A stretch of DNA of 43,397 nucleotides from Mycobacterium sp. (GTDB lineage: Bacteria > Actinomycetota > Actinomycetes > Mycobacteriales > Mycobacteriaceae). The notes beneath the pieces are model-generated. The model made no database searches, was not told the DNA's origin, and was given only the letters and a program-made list of their open reading frames with translations. Position numbers and translations under genes: made by a program. The stretch covers positions 1 to 43,397 of the forward strand of contig NZ_JAFBAR010000080.1 in the NCBI RefSeq assembly GCF_019247635.1, given 5' to 3'. Of the stretch, positions 1-8,720 are shown piece after piece; positions within the stretch are counted from its first letter, which is position 1, and every line of letters begins with the position of its first letter.

Positions 1-145
<145 letters not shown>

Positions 146-204
146 CGATTGCTGGCGGGTGCGCGCACGCCCGACCCGCAATCAGCCGATGTCGACCGCG
201 ACCC

Positions 205-259
205 AGCCTGTGGCGGCCCAGCGGTGGCCCTAGCCTGTGGCGGCCCAGCGGGTGGCCCT
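205..259. repeat. 27/28-bp tandem duplication at the 3' end of a PE_PGRS gene
   Basis: The sequence starting AGCCTGTGGCGGCCCAGCG occurs at 205-231 and again at 232-259, the second copy with one extra G. The second copy reaches into the stop codon (258-260) of the minus-strand PE_PGRS gene, so the duplication lies at its 3' edge. The rest of the sucD to PE_PGRS gap (146-204) shows no gene or clear terminator. Confidence 0.8.
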
Positions 260-1469
260 AGCCCCTAGACCCGGGCTTGCCGATCGCGCCGAAGCTGAAG
301 TTGAAGCTGCCGAGGCCGGGAAGGCCGCCGAAGCCCGGGGGCATACCGGGACCGCCGTTTCCGCCATTGCCACCGATACCGGACAGATAGCCGCCGAATC
401 CACCGAATCCGCCGTTCCCGCCGAAGCTGGAGATGCCGGCCCCGCCGTTGCCGCCGTTGCCGCCGACGCCGAACACGATGCCGCCCTCACCGCCCCAGCC
501 GCCGGCGCCGCCGTAATTGCCGCCGACCCCGCCGGCACCCCCATCGCCGCCGGAGCCGAATAGATGCCCGTTGGCGACTTCGGGAGTCAGCAGGAGTTGC
601 CAGATGGTAGGGGTATGGCCGCCCGGGCCACCGTTGCCGCCGGAGTTGCTGCCGTTGCCGCCATCGCCGCCCGTGGCGCCGGTGCCAACCAAGTTGAAGA
701 GGTCGACCGCTGTGCCGCCAGGCCCTCCGATACCTCCGTTGGTGCCGGTCCCTCCCGTGCCGCCGTGGCCGCCGACTCCGAAAAGGAAGCCGCCGGCGCC
801 ACCGCCCGGTCCACCCGCGCCGCCCGTGCCGCCACCCCCGCTGGCCCCACCGACACCGCCGTAACCGCCGAAGCCGATGACCTGGCCACCGTTGCCGCCG
901 ATGCCCCCGTTGCCGGGGCCACCCCCGACGTCGGCTCCGCCCGATCCGCCCAGGCCGCCGGTGCCGAACAACAACCCGGCCGACCCGCCGTTTCCACCGT
1001 TTTTGCCGGGTGCGCCGGACCCGCCGTTACCACCGTTACCGATCAATATCCCACCGTCGCTGCCGTTGGCCCCGGTTCCAGCAGCGCCGTCGGCGCCATC
1101 ACCGATCAGCGCGCGCCCCATCAGCCCCTCGGTGGGCGCGTTGATGACACCGACGAGATCCTGCACGACGGCCTGCAGCGGGTTCGCGTTGGCGCTCTCG
1201 GCGGTGGCATACGCACCCGCGCCCGCGTTCATGAGTTGGACGAACTGCTGGTGGAACTGTGACGCCTGGCCGCCGAGCGCCTGGTAGGCCTGGGCATGCG
1301 CACCGAACAGCGCGGCGACGGCCGCCGAGACCTCGTCGGCGCCGGCGGCCAGCAGCCCCGTTGTGGGTGCTGAGGCCGCCGCGTTGGCCTGGCTGATCGT
1401 TGTGCCGATGCTCGCCAAATCCGACGCCGCGCTCGTCACAAATTCGGGCGCCGCAACTACGAAGGACAT
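258..1469 (-). CDS. PE_PGRS family protein (first of tandem pair)
   Basis: This 403-residue protein has a canonical PE domain (residues 1 to ~92) starting [10 protein letters not shown] YxxxE motif, Tyr87-Ala-Thr-Ala-Glu91, ends the domain; in this family it is the type VII (ESX-5) secretion signal. A linker with the family motif GRALIGDG follows, then a Gly-rich PGRS region of GGxGG repeats to a GKPGSRG C-terminus. PE_PGRS proteins are exported or surface-exposed in pathogenic slow growers; no function can be read from the repeats. The ATG at 1467-1469 gives the standard N-terminus. The paralogue upstream is separated by only 26 bp, so the two may share a transcript. The plus-strand Pro/Ala-rich ORFs here are shadows of the repeats. 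Confidence 0.93.
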   Translation of the reverse strand: MSFVVAAPEFVTSAASDLASIGTTISQANAAASAPTTGLLAAGADEVSAAVAALFGAHAQAYQALGGQASQFHQQFVQLMNAGAGAYATAESANANPLQAVVQDLVGVINAPTEGLMGRALIGDGADGAAGTGANGSDGGILIGNGGNGGSGAPGKNGGNGGSAGLLFGTGGLGGSGGADVGGGPGNGGIGGNGGQVIGFGGYGGVGGASGGGGTGGAGGPGGGAGGFLFGVGGHGGTGGTGTNGGIGGPGGTAVDLFNLVGTGATGGDGGNGSNSGGNGGPGGHTPTIWQLLLTPEVANGHLFGSGGDGGAGGVGGNYGGAGGWGGEGGIVFGVGGNGGNGGAGISSFGGNGGFGGFGGYLSGIGGNGGNGGPGMPPGFGGLPGLGSFNFSFGAIGKPGSRG

Positions 1470-1495
1470 CCCGACCCCCAGCCGATGATTCGTGG

Positions 1496-2683
1496 TTACC
1501 CGTGCTTGCCGTTGATGCCGAACAGGAATGCGCCGATGCCGCCGACCCCGCCGGTGCCGGGGTTGATGCCGCCCCCGCCCGCGCCGCCGTCGCCGCCGAT
1601 GCCGGAGATGACGCCACCGATCCCGCCGAGCCCGCCGTCGCCACCGTCCGTGGCGCCAAATCCGCCCGCGCCGCCGTGGCCGCCAACGCCGAACAGGATG
1701 CCGCCCTCGCCGCCGGAGCCGCCCAGGCCGCCGGTGATGGCGCCGATCCCGCCGGCGCCGCCGTCGCCGCCCATCCCGAGCAGATGGCCGTTGCCGAGTT
1801 CGGGGAACAACAGGAGCGTGAAGATGTCGGGGGTGTTGCCGCCGTTGCCGCCGCCCCCGCCGACGGAGCCGCCGCCGCCGGCACCGCCGGTGCCACCCGT
1901 GCCGATGAGTTGCAGCAGGGCACCCCCGGTGCCGCCGACGCCCCCAGTTCCGCCGCTGGAGCCGCCGCCAAACCCGCCGGCCCCGCCGGTGCCGCCGACG
2001 CCGTAGAGGAATCCGGCGGCCGATCCGCCCGCTCCACCTGCGCCACCCGGGCCTGCGACGTTGGAGCCCCCGGCACCGCCGGTGCCGCCGAAGCCGATCA
2101 ACTGGCCGCCCTGGCCGCCGACCCCGCCGTTACCGGGACTGCCGCCCGCCCCGCCGTCCCCGCCCTTGCCGCCGGTGCCGAACAACAGCCCAGCAGACCC
2201 GCCGTTCCCGCCGTTCTGGTTGGGTGCGCCGGACCCGCCGTTCCCGCCGTTGCCGACCAATATCCCGGCGTCCCCGCCGTTTGCTCCGCTACCCGCGGCG
2301 GCATTCGCGCCGTCGCCGATCAATGGGCGTCCGACCAGCGCCTGGCTCGGTGCGTTGATCCCGCCGAGCAAATCGTCGGCGATGGTCTGCAGGGGGTTCG
2401 CATTGGTGCTCTCGGCGCTGGCATACGCACCCGCGCCCGCGTTCATCAGTTGGACGAACTGCTGGTGGAACTGTGACGCCTGGCCGCTGAGCGCCTGGTA
2501 GGCCTGGCCATGCGCACCGAACAACGCAGCGACGGCCGCCGAGACCTCGTCGGCGCCTGCGGCCAGCAGCCCCGTGGTGGGTGCGGAGGCCGCCGCGTTG
2601 GCTTGGCCGATCGTTGTGCCGATGCTCGCCAAATCCGACGCCGCGGCCGCCGCAACCTCTGGAGCCGCCACAACAAATGACAT
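1496..2683 (-). CDS. PE_PGRS family protein (second of tandem pair)
   Basis: The reading frame extends upstream to 2833, but the PE domain ([18 protein letters not shown]) begins at the ATG at 2681-2683, giving 395 residues. PE domain 1 to ~92 ends with the Tyr87-x3-Glu91 secretion motif; a GRPLIGDG linker motif and PGRS repeats follow, ending GINGKHG. By eye the PE domain, the linker and the first PGRS repeats are close to those of the downstream gene, while the distal PGRS regions differ in length and order. That is what tandem duplication followed by repeat divergence would leave. It is expected to be exported by ESX-5, as for the family. The plus strand carries only Pro-rich antisense shadows. 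Confidence 0.93.
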   Translation of the reverse strand: MSFVVAAPEVAAAAASDLASIGTTIGQANAAASAPTTGLLAAGADEVSAAVAALFGAHGQAYQALSGQASQFHQQFVQLMNAGAGAYASAESTNANPLQTIADDLLGGINAPSQALVGRPLIGDGANAAAGSGANGGDAGILVGNGGNGGSGAPNQNGGNGGSAGLLFGTGGKGGDGGAGGSPGNGGVGGQGGQLIGFGGTGGAGGSNVAGPGGAGGAGGSAAGFLYGVGGTGGAGGFGGGSSGGTGGVGGTGGALLQLIGTGGTGGAGGGGSVGGGGGNGGNTPDIFTLLLFPELGNGHLLGMGGDGGAGGIGAITGGLGGSGGEGGILFGVGGHGGAGGFGATDGGDGGLGGIGGVISGIGGDGGAGGGGINPGTGGVGGIGAFLFGINGKHG

Positions 2684-2795
2684 CCCAAACCCCGTTCGCC
2701 AGTTGATCAATGATGAGGAGCCGAGCGTATCGCGGGTTCGCCCGGCAGACTCGCTTTTTCGAGCAGTCAGAAACGGCGCAGGCAGCGCCTTGCGG

Positions 2796-2945
2796 TTACC
2801 CGTTGGCCCCGCGCGCGCCGAACAACGTGCCACCCAGGCCGCCGATTCCGCCGGGACCGCTTCCCAACAGGCCAGCCCCGAGGCCAGCCCCGCCGCCGCC
2901 GTTACCGCAGATGAAACCCCGGCCTCTCAACCCTCCCGGGCCGTA
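2796..2945 (-). pseudogene. Decayed 3' remnant of a third PE_PGRS gene
   Basis: Read on the minus strand, the frame closed by TAA at 2796-2798 gives a short Gly-rich peptide including [14 protein letters not shown] and ending [10 protein letters not shown]. The frame runs back only to a stop at 2961-2963 and has no PE domain and no start codon. The stop-codon context resembles that of the neighbouring PE_PGRS gene (GGTTACCCGT on the plus strand in both). I read it as the tail of a lost PE_PGRS copy, cut off by the thiolase-like gene that now starts at 2963. The interval 2684-2795 must hold the promoter of the intact PE_PGRS pair; I see no clear motif there. Confidence 0.65.
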
Positions 2946-2962
2946 CTGTAGATAGTTACTCT

Positions 2963-4492
2963 ATGAATCTCGATCGGCGTACCCCTGTGCTCGTCGGCGT
3001 CGGGCAGATGGCGGAGCGGATCGACGATCCCGGATACCAGGCGATGTCGCCCGTCGAAATGGCCGCCGCCGCTGCCCAAGCTGCCCTCGATGATTGCGGT
3101 GCTTCCGCGGTGGCGGCGGCCATCGACACCGTGGCCGGTGTTCGACAATTCGAGATCTCCGGCGTGATCAATGCACCGCTGGGGCGGTCCAACAACTACC
3201 CGCGATCAGTGGCCAAGCGGCTCGGTGCCGCGCCGGCGCGTGCCATCCTGGAAATCGTCGGCGGTCAAGGGCCGCAGCATTTGATCAACGAACTGGCCGG
3301 CGCTATCGCCGAGGGCCGCTCGGAGATCGCGGTGATCTTCGGCTCGGACACCACGTCGACCCTGCGGCACTTCGCGGCGGACGTCAACCAGGACGACAAG
3401 CCCGACTTCACCGAGAGCGTGGACGGCGACTTGGAGGACCGTGGCCACGGTGTCGAGCCGCTCATCTCGCGGTACACCGTGATCCACGGCCTGGTGGACG
3501 CGCCGACGCAGTACGCGCTGTTCGAGAACGCGCGGCGCGCGGGTACCGGGCTCGGGCCGGCCGAATACCTGCGCAGCATGGGCGAGCTGTTTGCACCGTT
3601 CACCAAGGTCGCCGCCGGCAATCCGTTCGCCGCGGCGCCGGTCGTGCGCTCCGTCGACGAACTGATCACCGTCACCGAAAGCAACCGGATGATCAACGAG
3701 CCCTACCCGCGCCTGATGGTCGCCCGCGACCAGGTGAACCAGGGTGCCGCGGCCGTGCTGATGTCTATCGAGGCGGCGCGCCGCCTCCGGGTGCCCGAGG
3801 AAAAGTGGGTGTACCTGCACGGACACGCCGACCTGCAGGAGCAGAGCATGCTGGAGCGCCCGGATCTGGGGCATGCCCCGTCGGCCGTCATGGCGGTGCG
3901 CGACGCGCTGAACATGGCCGGAATCGGCGTCGACGACGTCGCCACCTTCGACCTCTACAGCTGCTTCCCGGTGCCGGTGTTCAACATCTGCGACGGCATG
4001 GGACTGGCGCCTGACGACCCGCGTGGCCTGACCCTGACCGGTGGGCTGCCGTTCTTCGGGGGCGCCGGCAACAATTACTCGATGCACGCCGTCGCCGAGA
4101 CCGTAGCCAGGATGCGAAGCGCGCCAGGGCAATTCGGTCTGGTCGGTGCCAATGGCGGCGTGCTGAGCAAGTACTCGGTCGGCGTCTACTCGACCGCGCC
4201 GGCGCAATGGCGGCCGGACCGCGGCGCGAAACTGCAGGCGCAGATCGACAGCGGGCCGACCGTGCCGGTCACCGAAAACGCCGACGGCCCCGGAATTGTC
4301 GAGACCTACACCGTGCGTCGCGACGGCGGCCGGCTGACCGGGATCATCGTCGGCCGGCTGGACGCCGACGACAGTCGTTTCCTGGCGACCACCGAGGACA
4401 ACGAGCTGATCGCGCTACTGACCGATGGCGATCCCGTGGGTAAACCGGTCCGCGTGCGCTCGTTCGAGCATGGCAACCGCTGCTCTCCCTAA
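2963..4492 (+). CDS. Thiolase-like protein type 1 (TLP1; acetyl-CoA acetyltransferase fold)
   Basis: The 509-residue protein starts MNLDRRTPVLVGVGQMAE, typical of the SCP2-type thiolase-like group. It has a thiolase double fold to about residue 420, then an extra ~85-residue C-terminal domain (GIIVGRLDADDSRFLATT) like the OB-type extension of mycobacterial TLP1 proteins. The usual catalytic motifs are altered. The nucleophile loop reads EIVGGQGPQH (about residue 100) with no Cys, the region near residue 330 reads DLYSCFPV, the GHP motif is replaced by FFGGAGNNYSMH, and the CxG motif by GANGG (about 394). Thiolase catalysis is therefore doubtful and a lipid or acyl-CoA-binding role is possible. 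The ATG at 2963 lacks a Shine-Dalgarno and follows TAGTTACT, suggesting a leaderless transcript. It is convergent with the next gene across 3 bp. Confidence 0.85.
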   Translation: MNLDRRTPVLVGVGQMAERIDDPGYQAMSPVEMAAAAAQAALDDCGASAVAAAIDTVAGVRQFEISGVINAPLGRSNNYPRSVAKRLGAAPARAILEIVGGQGPQHLINELAGAIAEGRSEIAVIFGSDTTSTLRHFAADVNQDDKPDFTESVDGDLEDRGHGVEPLISRYTVIHGLVDAPTQYALFENARRAGTGLGPAEYLRSMGELFAPFTKVAAGNPFAAAPVVRSVDELITVTESNRMINEPYPRLMVARDQVNQGAAAVLMSIEAARRLRVPEEKWVYLHGHADLQEQSMLERPDLGHAPSAVMAVRDALNMAGIGVDDVATFDLYSCFPVPVFNICDGMGLAPDDPRGLTLTGGLPFFGGAGNNYSMHAVAETVARMRSAPGQFGLVGANGGVLSKYSVGVYSTAPAQWRPDRGAKLQAQIDSGPTVPVTENADGPGIVETYTVRRDGGRLTGIIVGRLDADDSRFLATTEDNELIALLTDGDPVGKPVRVRSFEHGNRCSP

Positions 4493-4495
4493 CGC

Positions 4496-5344
4496 TTAAA
4501 CGAAGCTGGCCAGCTTGCCAGCCAACCGCTCCACGTAGGCGGCGACTTCGTCTTCGGATTTGTCCGGCACGCCGAACAACACCTCGGTCACGCCCAGCTC
4601 CGCCCAGCGCGCGAGCTTGTCGGGCACCGGTTTGAAGTCCAGGGCCACGATCTGTGGGGCCCCGTCGCGGCCGGCGGCTGCCCAGGTATCCTGCAGCAAC
4701 TTCACCGGCTCGTCGATGTCGAAGTCGCGTGGGGTGGTGATCCAGCCGTCGGCGCTGCGGGTGATCCACTTGAAGTTCTTCTCGTTGCCCGCGGCACCCA
4801 CCAGCACCGGAATGTGTGGCTGCACCGGCTTGGGCCACGCCCAGCTGGGCCCGAACTTGACGAATTCGCCGTCGTAGGCGGCTTCTTCCTGCGTCCACAG
4901 CGCCCGCATCGCCTCGATGTATTCGCGCAGCATGGTGCGACGGCGCCCGGGCGGCACGTTGTGGTCGGCGAGTTCGTCGGTATTCCAGCCGAAGCCAACC
5001 CCAAGGCTTACCCGGCCGCCGGACAGATGGTCCAGGGTGGCGATGCTTTTCGCCAACGTGATCGGGTCATGCTCGACGGGCAGCGCCACCGCGGTGGACA
5101 ACCGGACCCGGGACGTCACGGCACTGGCCGCGCCGAGGCTCACCCAGGGGTCAAGCGTGCGCATGTAACGGTCGTCGGGCAGTGACTCATCACCCGTCGT
5201 GGGGTGGGCCGCCTCGCGCTTGATCGGGATATGCGTGTGTTCCGGCACGTAGAACGTCGTGAAACCGTGGTCGTCGGCCAGCTTGGCGGCTGCCGCGGGG
5301 GCGATGCCCCGATCGCTGGTGAAAAGTACAAGCCCGTAATCCAT
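4496..5344 (-). CDS. LLM-class F420-dependent oxidoreductase (Rv0953c type)
   Basis: This 282-residue protein is a single luciferase-like TIM barrel. It starts MDYGLVLFTSDRGIAP, with the family stretches FYVPEHTHIP, SIATLDHLSGGR, LGVGFGWN (about residue 115), IPVLVGAAGN and a C-terminal ELGVTEVLFGVP. Members use reduced coenzyme F420 for hydride transfer; the substrate cannot be read from sequence. The ATG at 5342-5344 is the only sensible start and sits 9 bp from a KstR-type palindrome, which suggests control with sterol catabolism genes. It occupies the slot of Rv0953c, next to the Rv0954-type gene, which diverges from it. Confidence 0.88.
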   Translation of the reverse strand: MDYGLVLFTSDRGIAPAAAAKLADDHGFTTFYVPEHTHIPIKREAAHPTTGDESLPDDRYMRTLDPWVSLGAASAVTSRVRLSTAVALPVEHDPITLAKSIATLDHLSGGRVSLGVGFGWNTDELADHNVPPGRRRTMLREYIEAMRALWTQEEAAYDGEFVKFGPSWAWPKPVQPHIPVLVGAAGNEKNFKWITRSADGWITTPRDFDIDEPVKLLQDTWAAAGRDGAPQIVALDFKPVPDKLARWAELGVTEVLFGVPDKSEDEVAAYVERLAGKLASFV

Positions 5345-5353
5345 GCCCAGAAT

Positions 5354-5367
5354 TAGAACGTGTTCTA
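5354..5367. promoter_or_regulatory. KstR-type operator upstream of the LLM oxidoreductase
   Basis: TAGAACGTGTTCTA fits the published 14-bp KstR motif TnnAACnnGTTnnA at every fixed position and has complementary 6-bp arms. It ends 9 bp upstream of the minus-strand start codon at 5344, where repressor binding would block initiation. KstR is the TetR-family repressor of mycobacterial cholesterol catabolism. The match is seen directly; regulation is inferred. Confidence 0.7.
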
Positions 5368-5537
5368 CCTACGCTGAGCAAGCTGGCCGCTTCTGAACAT
5401 GGCGCTCGCCGCGACGGTGGCGGTCGAAGGCGCGCAAACGTTGCGCTAGCGTGGGGGATCGAATCGCGCCGCGCCTGCGTGCCGGAAAGCAGCGCGCCCG
5501 TGGCACCGAGTCGGTATTGGAAGCAACAGGAGGATTC

Positions 5538-6500
5538 ATGACCTACCCGCCCGGCAGTCCCGGCTACCCACCCACGCAGCCGCCCGCCGCGGGCTATGCG
5601 CCGGCCACGCCGTCGTTCGCCAAGACCGACAGCGGTGAAAGCAAGCTTCCGCTATACCTGACCATCGCGGTCGCGGTGCTCGGGGCGCTGGTGTATTTCC
5701 TCAATTTCGGTCCGATGTACACCATCACCAACAACTCCGACTTTGGGCCCGCCGCGAACATATTCGCCCGTGACGGCGGCACAGCGGTCTTCATCGCCCT
5801 GTTCGCCGCGTTGCTCGCCGGCTTGAGCCTGTTACCCAAGGCGAAGGGCCGGGTGAAGTTGGTTGCCGCCTTTTCGCTGCTCGGTGCGCTCTGGTTGGTC
5901 TCGGACACGCTGAACGTACCCAGCGCCTACACGATCGGCTGGGCGGTGTGGCCCGTGCTGGCCGCCAGCGTCCTGCAGGCCGTTGCCGCCCTGGTCGCCG
6001 TCCTGCTGGACGCGGGCGTCATCACCCCGCCCACCCCGCGGCCCAAGTTCGACCCGTACGCGCAATACGGCCAATACGGGCAGTACGGGCAGTTCGGGGC
6101 TCAGCCGGGTTACTACGGCCAGCCAGGGGGCCAGCCAGGCGCACAGCAGCAGCCCGGCGCGCAGCAGCAGCCCGGCGCGCAGCAGCAGGCCGGCGGATAC
6201 GGCGCGCAGTTCGGCGGCTACAACCAGAGCCAGGCCGCGACCCAGCAGGCGATCCCGACCTCCGGCGGATTCGGCGCCCAGCCCGCGGCTCAGTCGGGAC
6301 CCCAGCCAGCAGCGCAGCCAGGGCCATCGACGCCGCCGACCGGCTTCCCAAGCTTCGGCCCGCCGCCGCAGGTGGGCGCCGGCGCGGGTTCCGAGGGTGC
6401 CGCCGCGCCGGTCAATTACGGAAACCCCGCGGGCAATCAGCCGTCCTACGGACAGGGTCAACAATCGCCGTCGTCACCGGCGGGGCCGGCGCCGGCCTAA
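5538..6500 (+). CDS. DUF5336 membrane protein with Gln/Pro-rich tail (Rv0954 type)
   Basis: The frame is open from a GTG at 5451, but AGGAGG at 5528-5533 lies 4 nt before the ATG at 5538, giving a 320-residue protein starting [16 protein letters not shown]. After a Pro-rich cytoplasmic N-terminus come four hydrophobic segments (about residues 35-165), for example [18 protein letters not shown] long Gly/Gln/Pro/Ala-rich C-terminal tail follows. Three 18-bp tandem units at 6138-6191 encode (GAQQQP)n. The M. tuberculosis homologue Rv0954 has been described as a septum-located member of the division complex; that is recalled knowledge, and sequence alone shows only the membrane topology. It precedes the DUF6350 gene by 32 bp. 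Confidence 0.85.
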   Translation: MTYPPGSPGYPPTQPPAAGYAPATPSFAKTDSGESKLPLYLTIAVAVLGALVYFLNFGPMYTITNNSDFGPAANIFARDGGTAVFIALFAALLAGLSLLPKAKGRVKLVAAFSLLGALWLVSDTLNVPSAYTIGWAVWPVLAASVLQAVAALVAVLLDAGVITPPTPRPKFDPYAQYGQYGQYGQFGAQPGYYGQPGGQPGAQQQPGAQQQPGAQQQAGGYGAQFGGYNQSQAATQQAIPTSGGFGAQPAAQSGPQPAAQPGPSTPPTGFPSFGPPPQVGAGAGSEGAAAPVNYGNPAGNQPSYGQGQQSPSSPAGPAPA

Positions 6501-6532
6501 CCGCGCGCTCGCGCGCCTAGTCGGGCACACGG

Positions 6533-7933
6533 GTGGTCGAGGACAACCGGACAGCGGGCGCACGCCAGGCGCGTGACCTGGTCCGGGTCGCGTTCGGCCC
6601 GGCCGTGGTGGCGGTGGTCGTCATTGCCGCGGTCACGCTGCTGCAATTGTTGATCGCCAACAGCGACATGACCGGCGCATTGGGCGCCATCGCCAGCATG
6701 TGGCTCGGCGTGCACGCCGTGCCGATCTCGATCGGCGGTCGCGAACTGGGCGTAATGCCGTTGCTGCCGGTCCTGATGATGGTGTGGGGTACCGCGCGTG
6801 CCACCGCGCGCGCCACGTCCGGGCGCGCGTCGTGGCTCGTCGTCCGTTGGGTAGTCGCGTCGGCGCTGGGCGGGCCGTTGCTGATAGCAGCCATCGCGCT
6901 GGCCGTGATCCACGACGCGTCGTCGGTCATTACCGAACTGCAGACGCCGAGCGCGCTGCGTGCGTTCGTCAGCGTCCTGGTGGTGCACGCCGTCGGTGCC
7001 GCGATAGGAGTATGGTCACGCATCGGTCGACGGGCCCTGGCCGCGTCGCCACTGCCCAATTGGCTGGGTGATTCGATGCGTGCCGCCGCGGCGGGCGTGC
7101 TGGCGTTGCTGGGACTGTCCGGGCTGGTGACGGCGGGATCGCTGATTGTGCACTGGGCGACCATGCAAGAACTCTTCGGGATCACCGAGTCGATCTTCGG
7201 TCAGTTCAGCCTCACGGTGCTGTCGGTGCTGTATGCGCCCAACGTCATCGTGGGCACCTCCGCCGTCGCGGTCGGGTCCAGTGCGCATATCGGTTTCGCC
7301 ACTTTCAGTCCATTCACCGTTTTCGGCGGTGACGTTCCCGCCCTGCCGATGCTGGCCGCGGTTCCCACGCCGCCGCTCGGGCCGGTGTGGGTGGCCCTGC
7401 TCATCGTCGGCGCATCATCCGGCGTGGCCGTCGGACAGCAATGCGCTCGCCATGCCCTGCCGTTTTTTCCGGCGGTGGCCAAGCTGCTGATCGCAGCGGC
7501 CCTGGGCGCGCTGGCCATGTCGCTGCTCGGGTTCGCCGGGGGCGGCCGGCTGGGCAACTTCGGCGACGTCGGCGTGGACCAGCGTGCCCTTGTGGTCGGT
7601 GTGTTCTTCTGGTTCACGGTGGTCGGTTGCGTCACCGTGGTGATGGCCGGCGGCATCAGGCGCCCTCGCCGACGCCCCAAACGCCGGCCCGCGCCGCGGG
7701 TCGACGAGCCGCCGGGCGATGGCGATCTGCTGTTGAGTGACGAGGAGATCGGCATCGGCCCCGACGTGTCCGACGACGACGGGCCGGCGCGTCAGGAACC
7801 CGAGGAACCCACGGAAGACCAGGAACACCGGGAACCCGGGGAACCCGGGGAGCCCGGGGAGCCCGGGGAGCCTGACGAACTCCCCGATGATCCCGACGAT
7901 CCGTCAGGCGCAGGCGCACCACCTACTACCTAA
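6533..7933 (+). CDS. DUF6350 multi-spanning membrane protein (Rv0955 type)
   Basis: This 466-residue protein starts at a GTG (6533) with a short cytoplasmic lead, then eight or more hydrophobic spans, e.g. [20 protein letters not shown] and [20 protein letters not shown], to about residue 380. An Arg/Pro-rich stretch follows ([14 protein letters not shown]), then an acidic, disordered C-terminus with a GEP tripeptide repeat. The family is conserved between Rv0954 and purN in mycobacteria; I know no assigned function. The positive-then-acidic cytoplasmic tail suggests protein-protein contacts. There is no strong Shine-Dalgarno in front of the GTG. Confidence 0.85.
   Translation: MVEDNRTAGARQARDLVRVAFGPAVVAVVVIAAVTLLQLLIANSDMTGALGAIASMWLGVHAVPISIGGRELGVMPLLPVLMMVWGTARATARATSGRASWLVVRWVVASALGGPLLIAAIALAVIHDASSVITELQTPSALRAFVSVLVVHAVGAAIGVWSRIGRRALAASPLPNWLGDSMRAAAAGVLALLGLSGLVTAGSLIVHWATMQELFGITESIFGQFSLTVLSVLYAPNVIVGTSAVAVGSSAHIGFATFSPFTVFGGDVPALPMLAAVPTPPLGPVWVALLIVGASSGVAVGQQCARHALPFFPAVAKLLIAAALGALAMSLLGFAGGGRLGNFGDVGVDQRALVVGVFFWFTVVGCVTVVMAGGIRRPRRRPKRRPAPRVDEPPGDGDLLLSDEEIGIGPDVSDDDGPARQEPEEPTEDQEHREPGEPGEPGEPGEPDELPDDPDDPSGAGAPPTT
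7831..7872 (+). repeat. 9-bp in-frame tandem repeat (Gly-Glu-Pro)
   Basis: About 4.7 copies of GGAACCCGG/GGAGCCCGG run head to tail within the DUF6350 gene, encoding repeated Gly-Glu-Pro in the acidic tail. The last copies share an A-to-G change, which indicates recent slippage expansion. Confidence 0.9.
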
Positions 7934-7971
7934 GGGCCGTGGGCGCGCGAGATTTACGCCGCCGAGTCTGA

Positions 7972-8042
7972 AGGCCCGGCGTCGAGTCTGCGGTGACGGT
8001 GTCGACACGCCAGCGATGAGGCCCTGGATGCAGTCTCGACGC
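7972..8042. repeat. Intergenic palindromic element before purN
   Basis: In the 139-bp gap between the DUF6350 gene and purN, GCGTCGAGTCTGC (7979-7991) and GCAGTCTCGACGC (8030-8042) form a 13-bp inverted repeat with one mismatch. An inner palindrome TGTCGACA lies at 8000-8007, and a third partial copy of the GAGTCTG core starts near 7974. It could be a terminator or a dispersed mycobacterial intergenic element. A TAGGCT at 8061-8066 may be the -10 of purN. Confidence 0.55.
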
Positions 8043-8072
8043 GAAGATGCCGATTTTGACTAGGCTGCCGGT

Positions 8073-8720
8073 GTGCAGGAACCGCTCCGTGTGCCCCCAA
8101 GCGCACCGGCTCGGCTCGTTGTCCTGGCATCGGGCACCGGTTCGCTGCTGAATTCGCTGCTGGGCGCCGCCGTGGACGACTACCCGGCGCGGGTAGTCGC
8201 CGTGGGCGTGGACCGCGCCTGCCCCGCCACGGAGATCGCCGCGCGGGCATCAATACCCGCATTCATGGCACGGCTCGCTGACCACCCCACGCGCGAGGCC
8301 TGGGACGCCGCCATCACCGAAGCCACCACAGCACATCAGCCCGACCTCATCGTGTCCGCCGGTTTCATGAAAATCCTTGGGCCACAGTTCCTTTCGCAAT
8401 TTCAAGGCCGCATCCTCAACACGCATCCGGCGCTGCTGCCAGCGTTCCCTGGTGCCCACGCCGTGGCCGAAGCACTGACCTACGGCGTGAAAATCACCGG
8501 TTGTACGGTGCACCTTGTTGATGCCGGCATGGACACCGGGCCGATACTGGCGCAGCAAGCCGTTTCGGTACTCGACGATGACGACGAAGCGACTTTGCAT
8601 GAACGCATCAAGGTGATCGAACGCCAATTGCTGGTGGACGTGGTGGCCGCAATCGCCACGCGTGGCGTTACCTGGATCGGACGAAAAGCGTGGATCGGAC
8701 GAAAGGTGACCACAGGATGA
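8073..8720 (+). CDS. purN: Phosphoribosylglycinamide formyltransferase
   Basis: The 215-residue GAR transformylase transfers a formyl group from 10-formyl-THF to glycinamide ribonucleotide, the third step of de novo purine synthesis. Motifs seen are [16 protein letters not shown] (GAR-binding P-loop), the catalytic block [14 protein letters not shown] and [15 protein letters not shown] with the active Asn-His, and [19 protein letters not shown] with the catalytic Asp. Length matches the family. The GTG start lies about 6 nt after a TAGGCT -10-like box, suggesting a leaderless mRNA. The C-terminus carries a duplicated WIGRK from an 18-bp-period direct repeat (8673-8704). Its stop overlaps the purH start as ATGA. 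Confidence 0.95.
   Translation: MQEPLRVPPSAPARLVVLASGTGSLLNSLLGAAVDDYPARVVAVGVDRACPATEIAARASIPAFMARLADHPTREAWDAAITEATTAHQPDLIVSAGFMKILGPQFLSQFQGRILNTHPALLPAFPGAHAVAEALTYGVKITGCTVHLVDAGMDTGPILAQQAVSVLDDDDEATLHERIKVIERQLLVDVVAAIATRGVTWIGRKAWIGRKVTTG

Noticed and set aside
517..2501. Long plus-strand Pro/Ala-rich ORFs opposite the PE_PGRS genes
   Set aside because: They are antisense readings of GGN repeats; composition follows the repeats and no domain or start context supports them.
258..2683. CRISPR-like regular repetition
   Set aside because: The repeats are short degenerate PGRS codon repeats within open frames, with no conserved direct repeat and unique spacer pattern.
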